Source: Zavarzinia compransoris (GTDB lineage: Bacteria; Pseudomonadota; Alphaproteobacteria; Zavarziniales; Zavarziniaceae). From it: a stretch of 64,000 nt of DNA. Each line of letters begins with the position of its first letter. The first letter of the stretch is position 1. The notes under the pieces were generated by a model. The model had not been told where the DNA came from and made no database searches. It saw only the letters and a program-made list of their open reading frames with translations. Of this stretch, positions 17,414 through 24,650 are shown in pieces. The position numbers and the translations under genes were made by a program. Where the stretch lies: NCBI RefSeq assembly GCF_003173055.1, contig NZ_QGLF01000001.1:193085-257084 (forward strand). Reading direction: 5' to 3'.

Positions 17414-17493
17414 GCGCCCTCCCTCCCGCGGCACCGTCCGGTCCAGAAGGCGACAGGGCGGGCGCCGAGGTCAAGGCGGAAAAGGGCGTATCG

Positions 17494-17517
17494 CATCGGG
17501 TGAGCGGCGCTCATCCG
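17494..17517 (+). promoter_or_regulatory. Operator copy 1 (upstream of enoyl-CoA hydratase)
   Basis: CATCGGGTGAGCG, four bases, TCATCCG. The same 24-bp sequence recurs at 20581-20604 with 5 differences, four of them in the centre. The arms GGTGAGC/GCTCATCC form an imperfect dyad. It lies 74 bp before the hydratase ATG and 80 bp before the minus-strand lysR start at 17413. Confidence 0.6.
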
Positions 17518-17591
17518 GGGTGCAGGCTTAGTCGTTTGCCGGCGCGCGTGCCGGGCGGGACAGTCGGGCACCGCCAACGGAAGGAACGCCC

Positions 17592-18383
17592 ATGACCAGT
17601 CCCGTGCTTTGCGAGATCAGCGACGGCATCGCCACCCTGACCCTGAACCGGCCCGACAAGCTGAATGCCCTCAACTACGCCATGGTCGATACGCTGGCCG
17701 CCGTGCTCGATACGGTCGAGGCGGACGAGACGGTGGGCGCGGTCATTCTCACCGGGGCCGGCGAGCGGGCCTTTTCCGCCGGCGCCGACATCCGCGAATT
17801 CGCCGAAAGCGCCCGCCTGGGCCCGGCGGTGGCGGTGCGCGAATTCGTCCGCCGCGGCCAGGCCCTGACCGCCCGGATCGAAGCCTTCGACAAGCCGGTG
17901 ATCGCGGCGGTGAACGGCATCGCCTTCGGCGGCGGCTGCGAGATCACCGAGGCGGCCCATCTCGCCGTCGCCAGCGTCCGCGCCCGTTTCGCCAAGCCCG
18001 AGATCAACCTCGGCATGCCGCCCACTTTCGGCGGCACCCAGCGCCTGCCGCGCCTGGCCGGGCGGAAGCGGGCGCTTGAACTGCTGCTGACCGGCGACCA
18101 TTTCGAGCCGGCCCGCGCCGTCGATCTCGGCCTCGTCAATGCAGTGGTGCCGCATGACCAGCTGATGGCGGCGGCGCGCACTTTGGCGCTGCGCATCATG
18201 CGCCATTCGCCGGTGGCGGCGGCCGGCATCCTGCGCGCCGTCACCCGGGGCATCAACCTGACCATCGCGGAAGGCTTGCAGGTGGAGGGCGAGCAATTCG
18301 CCCGCGTCGTCCCCACCCTGGATTTCCGCGAGGCGCTGGACGCCTGGATGGAGCGGCGCGAGCCGGTCTATGCCGGGCGCTGA
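17592..18383 (+). CDS. Enoyl-CoA hydratase/isomerase family protein
   Basis: Crotonase-fold protein (263 aa). The oxyanion-hole segments are AFSAGADIREFAE (about 60-72) and GIAFGGGCEITEAAHLAVAS (about 106-125). The catalytic Glu positions of true hydratases are present (E119-type in GGGCEITEA and E139-type in AKPEINLGMPPTFGG). ATG 17592 has GGAAGGAACG. It is monocistronic, with a 16-bp tail-to-tail overlap with the LysR gene. Substrate is not deducible: short-chain beta-oxidation is most likely. Confidence 0.85.
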   Translation: MTSPVLCEISDGIATLTLNRPDKLNALNYAMVDTLAAVLDTVEADETVGAVILTGAGERAFSAGADIREFAESARLGPAVAVREFVRRGQALTARIEAFDKPVIAAVNGIAFGGGCEITEAAHLAVASVRARFAKPEINLGMPPTFGGTQRLPRLAGRKRALELLLTGDHFEPARAVDLGLVNAVVPHDQLMAAARTLALRIMRHSPVAAAGILRAVTRGINLTIAEGLQVEGEQFARVVPTLDFREALDAWMERREPVYAGR

Positions 18384-19264
18384 GGTGCTGCCTTCATCTC
18401 GCCGCGAACCCAGGTCCTGAAGGCGGCGACCTCGGGCCGGCTCAGGGAATCCCGGCCGGCCACCAGCCAGTAGCCCATGCGCCCGCGCCGCGGCGGGCCG
18501 AGGACGGGCACCAGCCTGCCGCCGGCCAGGTCCTCGTCCGCCAGCGGCAGGTGCCCCATGGCGATGCCGAGGCCCCGGGCCGCCGCCTCCAGCGCCATCT
18601 GGATGGTATCGAAGCGCAAGCCCCGGTGAAGGTCGAGCCCGCCGACCCCGGCCAGCCGGGCCCAGGCCTCCCAATCCTCGGCGATGCTGACGACATGCAG
18701 CAGGGTCTGGCCGGCGAGATCGCTCGCGCTCCGGATGCCGGCGGCCAGCGCCGGCGCGCAGACCGGCACCAGATCCTCGACCACGAGGCAGGTGGCATAA
18801 AGGTCGGGCCATTGGCCGTCGCCGAGGCGGATGGCGACATCGATGCCGTCGCGCGGGAATTCCATCCGGCGGTGCGCGGTGTCCAGGGTGACTTCGATTT
18901 CCGGGTGACGGGCGTTGAAGCCCGGCAGGCGCGGCATCAGCCAGCGCAGGGCGAAGGTCGGCGTGGTGCTGACCGTCAGCCGCCCGGACGGATGCCGTCC
19001 CGGCACGCCCTCGGTCGCCCGGGCCAGGGTTTCCAGGATGTCGCGGATGCGCGGCAGGTAATAGGCGCCGGCCCCGGTCAGGATCAGGCTGCGGTGGCCG
19101 CGGGCGAACAGGGTCACGCCCAGCCAGTCTTCCAGGGTCTGGATGCCGTGGCTGACCGCGCTGGGCGTCACGTTCAATTCGCCGGCCGCCGCCTTGAAGC
19201 TCAGGTGCCGGCCCGCCGCCTCGAACAGGCGCAGGCTATTCAGCGGCGGCAGGCGATAGGCCAT
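18368..19264 (-). CDS. LysR-family regulator, GcvA-like
   Basis: LysR-type regulator (298 aa) with the GcvA-style N-terminus LPPLNSLRLFEAAGRHLSFKAAAGELNVTPSAVSHGIQTLE and effector motifs LPGFNARHPEIEVTLDTAHR and DGIDVAIRLGDGQWPDL. It lies 24 bp downstream of an MFS gene in the same orientation, so the two are probably co-transcribed. It is the best candidate for binding the two related operators at 17494-17517 and 20581-20604, which would place the hydratase, the MFS and perhaps the DMT gene under one control (inference). Confidence 0.85.
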   Translation of the reverse strand: MAYRLPPLNSLRLFEAAGRHLSFKAAAGELNVTPSAVSHGIQTLEDWLGVTLFARGHRSLILTGAGAYYLPRIRDILETLARATEGVPGRHPSGRLTVSTTPTFALRWLMPRLPGFNARHPEIEVTLDTAHRRMEFPRDGIDVAIRLGDGQWPDLYATCLVVEDLVPVCAPALAAGIRSASDLAGQTLLHVVSIAEDWEAWARLAGVGGLDLHRGLRFDTIQMALEAAARGLGIAMGHLPLADEDLAGGRLVPVLGPPRRGRMGYWLVAGRDSLSRPEVAAFRTWVRGEMKAAPQRPA

Positions 19265-19288
19265 GCGGGCCCTCCGGGCGGGAAAGGG

Positions 19289-20512
19289 TCAGGAAAGCGC
19301 GGGAACGAGGGGCGGGGTCGCGGCAGGCCGGTCGTCGATCGCGAAATGCAGCAGGGCGGCGACGAGGCCGGCAAGCGCCGTCGCCGCCCAGACCGGACCA
19401 TAGGATCCGCTCAGGTCGAACGCCAGTCCCCCCGCCCAGGCACCGAGAAAGGATCCGACCTGGTGGCTGAGGAAGCAGACCCCGAACAGGGCGCCCAGGT
19501 TGCCGACACCGAACATCCGGGCGATCAGCCCGCTGGTCAGCGGCACGGTGCCGAGCCAGAGCAGGCCCATGGCGGCGGCGAAGGCCAGCACCGCAACCTC
19601 GGTCTTCGGCAGCAGGAAGAAGGCTGCGATGACCCCGCCCCGCAGCAGATACAGCCAGCCGAGCACCTGGCCCTGGCGATAGCGCCCGCCCAGCCAGCCG
19701 CAGGCCCAGGTGCCGCCCATGTTGAACAGGCCGATCAGGGCCAGGGCGACGGCGCCCAGCCCCACCGGCATCTGGCACAGGGTCAGGTAGCCGGGCAGAT
19801 GGGTGGCGATGAAGGCCAGTTGAAAGCCGCAGGTGAAGAAGCCGAGGGTGAGCAGGCGATAGCCCCGGTGTTTCGCCGCCTGCCGCAGCGCGGCCCGCAG
19901 CGGGACGGGGGCCGGCGCCGGCGCGGTTTCGGCGCCCCGCCGGTCCAGCCAGCCGCCCAGCGGCGCTGCCAGCAGGATCACCGCGCCGAGCCCGAGCAGG
20001 GCGACGGCAGGGCCCCAGCCGTCGACCAGCCCCTGGGCGACCGGCACCAGCGCCACCTGCCCGAGGGAGCCGCCGGCCCCCGCCAGCCCCATGGCCTGGC
20101 TGCGCCGCTCGGGCGCCGCCGCCTTGCCGACCGCGGTCATGACCACGCCGAAACTGGTGCAACTGATGCCGAGCCCGACCAGCACCCCCATGCCGAGGAT
20201 CAGCGCCGGCCCGTTCGGCACCACGGCGGTCAGCGCCAGCCCGGCGGCAAAGGCCAGGGCCCCGGCCAGGACCACGGGGGCGGCGCCGAAACGATCCGCC
20301 GCCGCCCCGGCGACCGGCTGGGCCAGCCCCCAGGAAAGATTATGCAGGGCGATGGCGAAGGCGACCCAGGTCACCGCCAGCCCGTGGTGGGCGGACAGCG
20401 GCCCGAGGAACAGGCCGAAGGTCTGGCGCGTGCCAAGGGCAACGCTCATGATCGCGGCCGCCGCCACCACCGCCATGAGGGCGCCGTTCCGCCCGCCCGC
20501 TGCCTTTGCCAT
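19289..20512 (-). CDS. MFS transporter
   Basis: Twelve-span major facilitator (407 aa) of the monocarboxylate/CynX-like group: TRQTFGLFLGPLSAHHGLAVTWVAFAIALHNLSWGLAQPVAGAAADRFG. ATG 20512 has AGGGAGAA upstream. It is followed by the GcvA-like LysR gene. Substrate unknown; the group includes exporters and carboxylate porters. Operator copy 2 lies 69 bp upstream of its start. Confidence 0.8.
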   Translation of the reverse strand: MAKAAGGRNGALMAVVAAAAIMSVALGTRQTFGLFLGPLSAHHGLAVTWVAFAIALHNLSWGLAQPVAGAAADRFGAAPVVLAGALAFAAGLALTAVVPNGPALILGMGVLVGLGISCTSFGVVMTAVGKAAAPERRSQAMGLAGAGGSLGQVALVPVAQGLVDGWGPAVALLGLGAVILLAAPLGGWLDRRGAETAPAPAPVPLRAALRQAAKHRGYRLLTLGFFTCGFQLAFIATHLPGYLTLCQMPVGLGAVALALIGLFNMGGTWACGWLGGRYRQGQVLGWLYLLRGGVIAAFFLLPKTEVAVLAFAAAMGLLWLGTVPLTSGLIARMFGVGNLGALFGVCFLSHQVGSFLGAWAGGLAFDLSGSYGPVWAATALAGLVAALLHFAIDDRPAATPPLVPALS

Positions 20513-20580
20513 GCCGTTCTCCCTGGTTCGGGCCGAGGGTAGGGGGCCCGGCCCGGCACCGGCAACGGAGAAGCATTCGC

Positions 20581-20605
20581 CATCGGATGAGCGAAATTCA
20601 TCCGA
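20581..20605. promoter_or_regulatory. Operator copy 2 (between MFS and DMT genes)
   Basis: Perfect 8-bp dyad TCGGATGA / TCATCCGA with a 7-nt centre, in the divergent gap between the MFS and DMT genes. It shares 19 of 24 bases with the site at 17494-17517. It sits 69 bp from the MFS start and 83 bp from the DMT start, so it can control either or both. Confidence 0.65.
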
Positions 20606-20687
20606 CGGCTGCTAATTGCAGCGCAAGAGCAAGGACGCGGCGCGGCGCCGAATCGGGCATGAAGGCGTGACGATCAGCGGAGGCACG

Positions 20688-21602
20688 ATGGCCACGGTAC
20701 AGCGGATGACGGCGCGGGAATGGGCGATGCTGGGCGCCCTGTCCCTGCTTTGGGGCGGGTCCTTCTTCTTCAACGGGGTGGCGGTCAAGGCCTTGCCGCC
20801 GGTAACCATCGTGGCCCTGCGGGTGGGGCTGGCGGCGCTGGCGCTGTTCGGGCTGCTGCGCCTGTCGGGGCTGGCGGCGCCCCGGGGCGGCCGGGTCTGG
20901 GGCACGTTTTTCGCCATGGGGGTGTTGAACAACCTCATCCCCTTCTGCCTGATCGTCTGGGGCCAGACCCGGATCGCCAGCGGCCTTGCCTCCATCCTCA
21001 ATGCGACCACGCCGCTCTTTGCCGTGATCGTCGCCCATCTGCTGACGCGGGACGAGAAGATCACGGGGGCGAAGCTGGTGGGGCTCGTCGCCGGTTTCCT
21101 CGGCGTCGGGGTGATGATCGGGCCGCAGGCACTCCAGGGGCTGGGCGACGATCTGTGGGCGCAGCTGGCCGTGCTCGGCGCCGCCCTTTCGTACGCCTGT
21201 GCCGGGGTGTTCGGCCGGCGTTTCAGGGCCTTGGGGGTGGCGCCGCTGGCGACGGCGGCCGGGCAGTTGACCGCTTCCACCCTGATGCTGGTGCCGCTGG
21301 CCCTCATCGTCGACCGGCCCTGGGACCTGCCGTGGCCCGATGCCCCGACCTGGGGGGCGATCGCCGGTATCGCGCTGCTCTCGACGGCGCTGGCCTATAT
21401 CCTCTTCTTCCGCATCCTGGCCACCGTGGGGGCGACCAATCTTGCCCTCGTCACCTTCCTGATCCCGGTCAGCGCCATCCTGCTCGGCGCGCTGTTCCTG
21501 GGCGAGCAATTGGCGGGCCGGCATTTCGCCGGCATGGGGCTGATCGCCCTTGGCCTTGCCGCGATCGACGGGCGGCTGTTCGACCGCATCGGCAAGGCAT
21601 AG
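20688..21602 (+). CDS. EamA/DMT-family transporter
   Basis: Ten-span drug/metabolite transporter (304 aa) with two EamA repeats (about 12-140 and 152-290). Typical stretches are LLWGGSFFFNGVAVKALPP, GQTRIASGLASILNATTPLFAVIVAH and LATVGATNLALVTFLIPVSAILLG. ATG 20688 has GGAGG at 20679-20683; a TTG-started extension to 20616 would cross the operator region. Substrate unknown, probably export of a small metabolite. Confidence 0.82.
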   Translation: MATVQRMTAREWAMLGALSLLWGGSFFFNGVAVKALPPVTIVALRVGLAALALFGLLRLSGLAAPRGGRVWGTFFAMGVLNNLIPFCLIVWGQTRIASGLASILNATTPLFAVIVAHLLTRDEKITGAKLVGLVAGFLGVGVMIGPQALQGLGDDLWAQLAVLGAALSYACAGVFGRRFRALGVAPLATAAGQLTASTLMLVPLALIVDRPWDLPWPDAPTWGAIAGIALLSTALAYILFFRILATVGATNLALVTFLIPVSAILLGALFLGEQLAGRHFAGMGLIALGLAAIDGRLFDRIGKA

Positions 21603-21653
21603 CCGGGGGCGGGGCCGCGCTGCTACCGTCGCGGCCCCAGCAAGAGTGGGGAT

Positions 21654-22540
21654 GTGGTGGTGACGGCGCGGATTCCTCTCTCCCTCAATGCGCTGCGGGC
21701 CTTCGAGGTGGTGGCGCGGCATGGCTCGATCCGCGAGGCGGCGGCGGAACTGCTGGTCACCCCCTCGGCGGTCAGCCACCAGTTGCGCGGGCTGGAGGAA
21801 GGCCTCGGCCTCGAATTGCTGCGGCGGGCCGGCAACCGGCTGGAACTGACCGCGGCGGGGGCCAGCCTCGCGCCCGAACTCGCCGCCGGTTTCGAGCGGA
21901 TCGCCCGGGCGGTCGGGGCCCTGCGCCAGGACCGCCGCCACGGGCCGCTGCGCCTGTCCATGCTGCCGACCTTCGCCGTGCATTGGCTGTCGCCCCGGCT
22001 GGCGCGCTATCCCTTCGACCGCCAGGGGTTCGAATTGCTGATCTCGACCACGCAGGCCACGGTCGATCTGGCGGCGGGCGAGGCCGATGCCGCCATCCGC
22101 CAGGGCGGCGGCACCTGGGCCGGCCTGACCGCCGACCGCCTGTTCGGCGAGACCATGGATCTCTTCGCCGGTCCGGGCGCGGCGCCGCCCGCACGGGCCA
22201 ATCTCTTCCTCTCCCAACACCGGCAGGCGCTGTTCGCGGCCTGGCTTGCCGCCCTGCCGGGGGGGGGCTGTTCGCGCCCGCCGCCGTCACCCTGGTCGAA
22301 TCCGGCGGGCTGGCGCTCCGGGCTGCTGCCGACGGTGCGGGGCTTGCCTTCGCCGGGGTCGAGATGGCGGCGGCGGATGTCGCGGCCGGGCGCCTGCATT
22401 CGCTGTTCGGGCGGCCGGTGGCGGCGCCCGGCGGCTATCATCTGGTCTATCCGCCGGCCCTGGCCGGGGACCGGCGCCTGCGCAACATCCGGGGCTGGCT
22501 GCTGGCCGAGGCCGGTCGCTTCACCACCCCCCGCGCCTGA
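21654..22540 (+). pseudogene. LysR-family regulator gene, frameshifted at a 9-G run
   Basis: The HTH (LNALRAFEVVARHGSIREAAAELLVTPSAVSHQLRGLE) and first half of the effector domain are read from GTG 21654 (or GTG 21657) up to the run of nine G at 22259-22267. Coding then continues in a different frame (LFAPAAVTLVESGGLALRAAADGAGLAFAGVEMAAADVAAGRL...) to TGA 22538-22540. A G-run of 7 or 10 would restore a normal protein of about 295 aa. The second part keeps full LysR similarity and the same high GC third positions, so the lesion is recent, phase-variable or a sequencing error. It ends in a 20-bp tail-to-tail overlap with the next gene. Confidence 0.8.
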
Positions 22541-23114
22541 GCCAGTCCTCGACCATCGGCAGGCGGTCGTGGCCCCAGAAGGGTTCGCCATCGGCGATGA
22601 AGAAAGGCGAGCCGAAAATGCCCCGGGCCACCGCCTCCTCGCTGATCGCCTTGGCCCGTTCCTTGATCGCGGGCAGGGCGGCACCCGCCGCCAGCGCCCC
22701 CGGATCGAGGCCGAGACCGGCGCCGAGCGGCGCCACCGCCGCAAGATCGGACGTATCCAAGCCCTCGGTGTAATAGCGCCGGAAGACGAGGCGGGCGAAG
22801 GCGGGGGCAAGGTCCGGCGCCTGATCCTCGATCCAGTAGAAGGCGCGGGTGGCGGCCAGGGCGACCTTGGGGTGCCCCGGCGGCAGGCGGAATTCCAGCC
22901 CCTTCAGGCGGGCGAGGCGGGCCCAGTCGCGGCGGGCATAATCGCCCTTCAGGGGGGTGGCGGAGAGGCCGCGCGCCCCCGTCGCCTTGAAGGCGGTGCC
23001 CAGCATATAGGGCCGCCACAGCAGGCCCCGCCCGGTCCGGGCGGCCAGATCGTCGATCTCCGCCGCCGCGAAAAAGGCATAGGCCGAGGAAAAGTCGAAC
23101 CAGAACTCGATCAT
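22521..23114 (-). CDS. 2-hydroxychromene-2-carboxylate isomerase-like DsbA-family protein
   Basis: Thioredoxin-fold protein (197 aa) of the kappa-GST/HCCA isomerase group: MIEFWFDFSSAYAF at the N-terminus, where S9 or S10 replaces the redox cysteine and binds glutathione. C-terminal markers are ARGIFGSPFFIADGEPFWGHDRLPMVEDWL. Known members isomerise a naphthalene-pathway intermediate with glutathione, but many homologues are of unknown function. No naphthalene genes are linked here, so the substrate is open. Confidence 0.82.
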   Translation of the reverse strand: MIEFWFDFSSAYAFFAAAEIDDLAARTGRGLLWRPYMLGTAFKATGARGLSATPLKGDYARRDWARLARLKGLEFRLPPGHPKVALAATRAFYWIEDQAPDLAPAFARLVFRRYYTEGLDTSDLAAVAPLGAGLGLDPGALAAGAALPAIKERAKAISEEAVARGIFGSPFFIADGEPFWGHDRLPMVEDWLRRGGW

Positions 23115-23269
23115 CTCTGCCCCGCGAAGCCATCTCCTGCACCATCGAAGGCGGTTCCGGCCCCTGGGGCAATTGAGAAATCGTCATCCGGCCCGGCCTG
23201 ACAACTCACTCGCCCCCGCCCGCCCGGCCGGGCAGGATGGGCCGCAGACAACAGGGGAGGACCGCCGCC

Positions 23270-23713
23270 TTGGCCGCGACGATCGAAGACCGCGTAACGG
23301 ACAGTTTCAACCGCCAGGGCCTGATGCTGCACCTGGGTGCCGACATCGACGAGGTGAGCCCCGGCTTCGTCCGCATCCGCCTGCCCTTCGCGGAGACCCT
23401 GACCCAGCAGCACGGCTATTTCCACGCCGGCGCCACCAGTGCCATCGCCGACAGTGCCGGCGGCTATGCCGGCCTCACCGTCTTTCCCGAGGGCAGTTCG
23501 GTGCTCACCGTCGAGTTCAAGGTCAATCTGGTCGCGCCCGCCCGCGGCGACTGGCTGGAGGCCGAGGGCAAGGTGGTGCGCAGCGGCCGCACGCTCACCA
23601 TCTGCCAGCTCGAAGTCTACGGGGTGGCCGCCGGCCTTCGCACCCTGGTCGCCCTCGGCCAGCAGACCCTGATCGCCATCGCCCCCCGCGACCAGCGCGA
23701 GACCCCGGAATGA
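23270..23713 (+). CDS. PaaI-type hotdog thioesterase
   Basis: Hotdog-fold acyl-CoA thioesterase (147 aa from TTG 23270). The active-site region is TLTQQHGYFHAGATSAIADSAGGYAGLT, followed by LTVEFKVNLVAPARGDWLEAEGKVVRSGRTL. TTG 23270 is chosen because GGGGAGG (23254-23260) lies 9 bp upstream; an ATG at 23237 is in frame but has no ribosome site. The stop codon sits inside the first palindrome of the array at 23705-24016. Substrate unknown. Confidence 0.82.
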   Translation: MAATIEDRVTDSFNRQGLMLHLGADIDEVSPGFVRIRLPFAETLTQQHGYFHAGATSAIADSAGGYAGLTVFPEGSSVLTVEFKVNLVAPARGDWLEAEGKVVRSGRTLTICQLEVYGVAAGLRTLVALGQQTLIAIAPRDQRETPE

Positions 23714-24016
23714 ACGTTCATTCCGGTATAAAGGTGGAGGATATAAGCAGCCCCAGATAAGCGGAATGAACGTTCATTCCGCTTATCTGGCGATCTCTTC
23801 TCTCCCTTGTTTCCGCCCGAAGATTGGCCCAGTCCGATCACCGCAGATCTTGCGCGGGCGGGATCGGTGCCCATTGCCGGAATGAACGTTCATTCCGCTT
23901 GGACGGTGATCCCCTCGCTCGCCGTCCCTTCGCCGTGAGGCCGGCCCGGTGGGGTCCGCGCAGATCGTGCGCCGGGCAGGGGCCGATATTCATTGCCGGC
24001 ATGACCGTTCATTCCG
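23705..24016. repeat. Array of four GGAATGAACGTTCATTCC palindromes between convergent genes
   Basis: Four copies of an 18-bp palindrome core: 23705-23726 (22 bp perfect), 23753-23790 (38 bp perfect), 23878-23897 (20 bp perfect) and 23997-24016 (two mismatches in the left arm). Centre spacings are about 56, 116 and 119 bp. The last two copies are embedded in a degenerate tandem repeat of 117-bp period (CAGATC...GCGC...CATTGCCGG at 23844 and 23961). The thioesterase stop lies in copy 1 and the mobA stop in copy 4. The gap has no real gene; short open frames through it encode NERSFR/NVHS translations of the palindrome only. Could be a dispersed REP-like element, a transcription-stop cluster or multiple TetR-like operators. 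Confidence 0.85.
23753..23790. repeat. Perfect 38-bp palindrome with no spacer
   Basis: Left arm CCAGATAAGCGGAATGAAC and right arm GTTCATTCCGCTTATCTGG are exact reverse complements meeting at AAC|GTT. The inner 18 bp is the shared core; the extra 10 bp on each side is unique to this copy. In RNA it would fold as a hairpin of up to 17 bp with a 4-nt loop on either strand. Confidence 0.9.
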
Positions 24017-24650
24017 CGTCTGTCGGCACGGTTGCGGCCGGGTGTTGCGGTGCTGCCGGCAGGGCGACGGCGGCGGCGGCGAGGTCGTCGGGCGTGTTGA
24101 CATTGAAGAAGGGATCGGGTGGGCCGGGGCCGAAATCGGCGGTTGCCACCGGGTGGCGGGCGATGAAGTCGCGGATGCGGGCGAGGCCGTCGATGGTCAG
24201 CGCCCGTTCCAGGTCGTCCGCGACGGCCAGCGGCCAAAGGGCGGCAAGATAGTGGCTGCGCCCGCCGGCGGCGGCATGGGCGATCATGCCGGGGGCGCTG
24301 CGCACGGCGGCGAGGCGGGCGGCAAGGTCCAGGGGCACGAAGGGTTCGTCCACCGTCACCGTCAGCAGGAGATCGCCGGCGCCCGCCGCCGCCAGCCAGC
24401 GCAGCCCGGCCAGCACCCCGGCCAGCGGCCCCGGATGGCCGGCGATGCCGTCCGCGACCAGGGGCAGGCCGAAAGCGGCGAAAGCGCCCGCTGGGCCGTT
24501 GACGTTCAAGGCCAGGGCGGCGCATTGCGGCGCCACCCGCTCGATGACATGGGCGGCCAGGGGGCGCCCGTCCAGAGGGGCGAGACCCTTGTGCCCGCCG
24601 CCGAACCGGCGCGACAGGCCGCCCGCCAGGATCAGGCCGGCGGGCCTCAC
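24009..24650 (-). CDS. mobA: Molybdenum cofactor guanylyltransferase
   Basis: GTP:Mo-molybdopterin guanylyltransferase (213 aa), forming the MGD cofactor used by FdsA. The nucleotide loop is LILAGGLSRRFGGGHKGLAPLDG (8-30). The family's usual Asp before Lys (GGxDKG) is His20 here, with K21 kept. The second motif is VTVDEPFVP rather than the usual VPCDTPFLP, and FFNVNTPDDL marks the C-terminal site. It overlaps moeA by 4 nt and its stop lies in the fourth palindrome. Last gene of fdhD-mobB-moeA-mobA. Confidence 0.88.
   Translation of the reverse strand: MRPAGLILAGGLSRRFGGGHKGLAPLDGRPLAAHVIERVAPQCAALALNVNGPAGAFAAFGLPLVADGIAGHPGPLAGVLAGLRWLAAAGAGDLLLTVTVDEPFVPLDLAARLAAVRSAPGMIAHAAAGGRSHYLAALWPLAVADDLERALTIDGLARIRDFIARHPVATADFGPGPPDPFFNVNTPDDLAAAAVALPAAPQHPAATVPTDAE

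Noticed and set aside
23705-24016. CRISPR array
   Set aside because: Only four units, fully palindromic, unequal spacing, spacers partly repeated, no cas genes.
23824-24252. Small protein genes within the palindrome region
   Set aside because: Their only shared motif (NERSFR / NVHS) is the palindrome translated; no ribosome sites and overlap with mobA.
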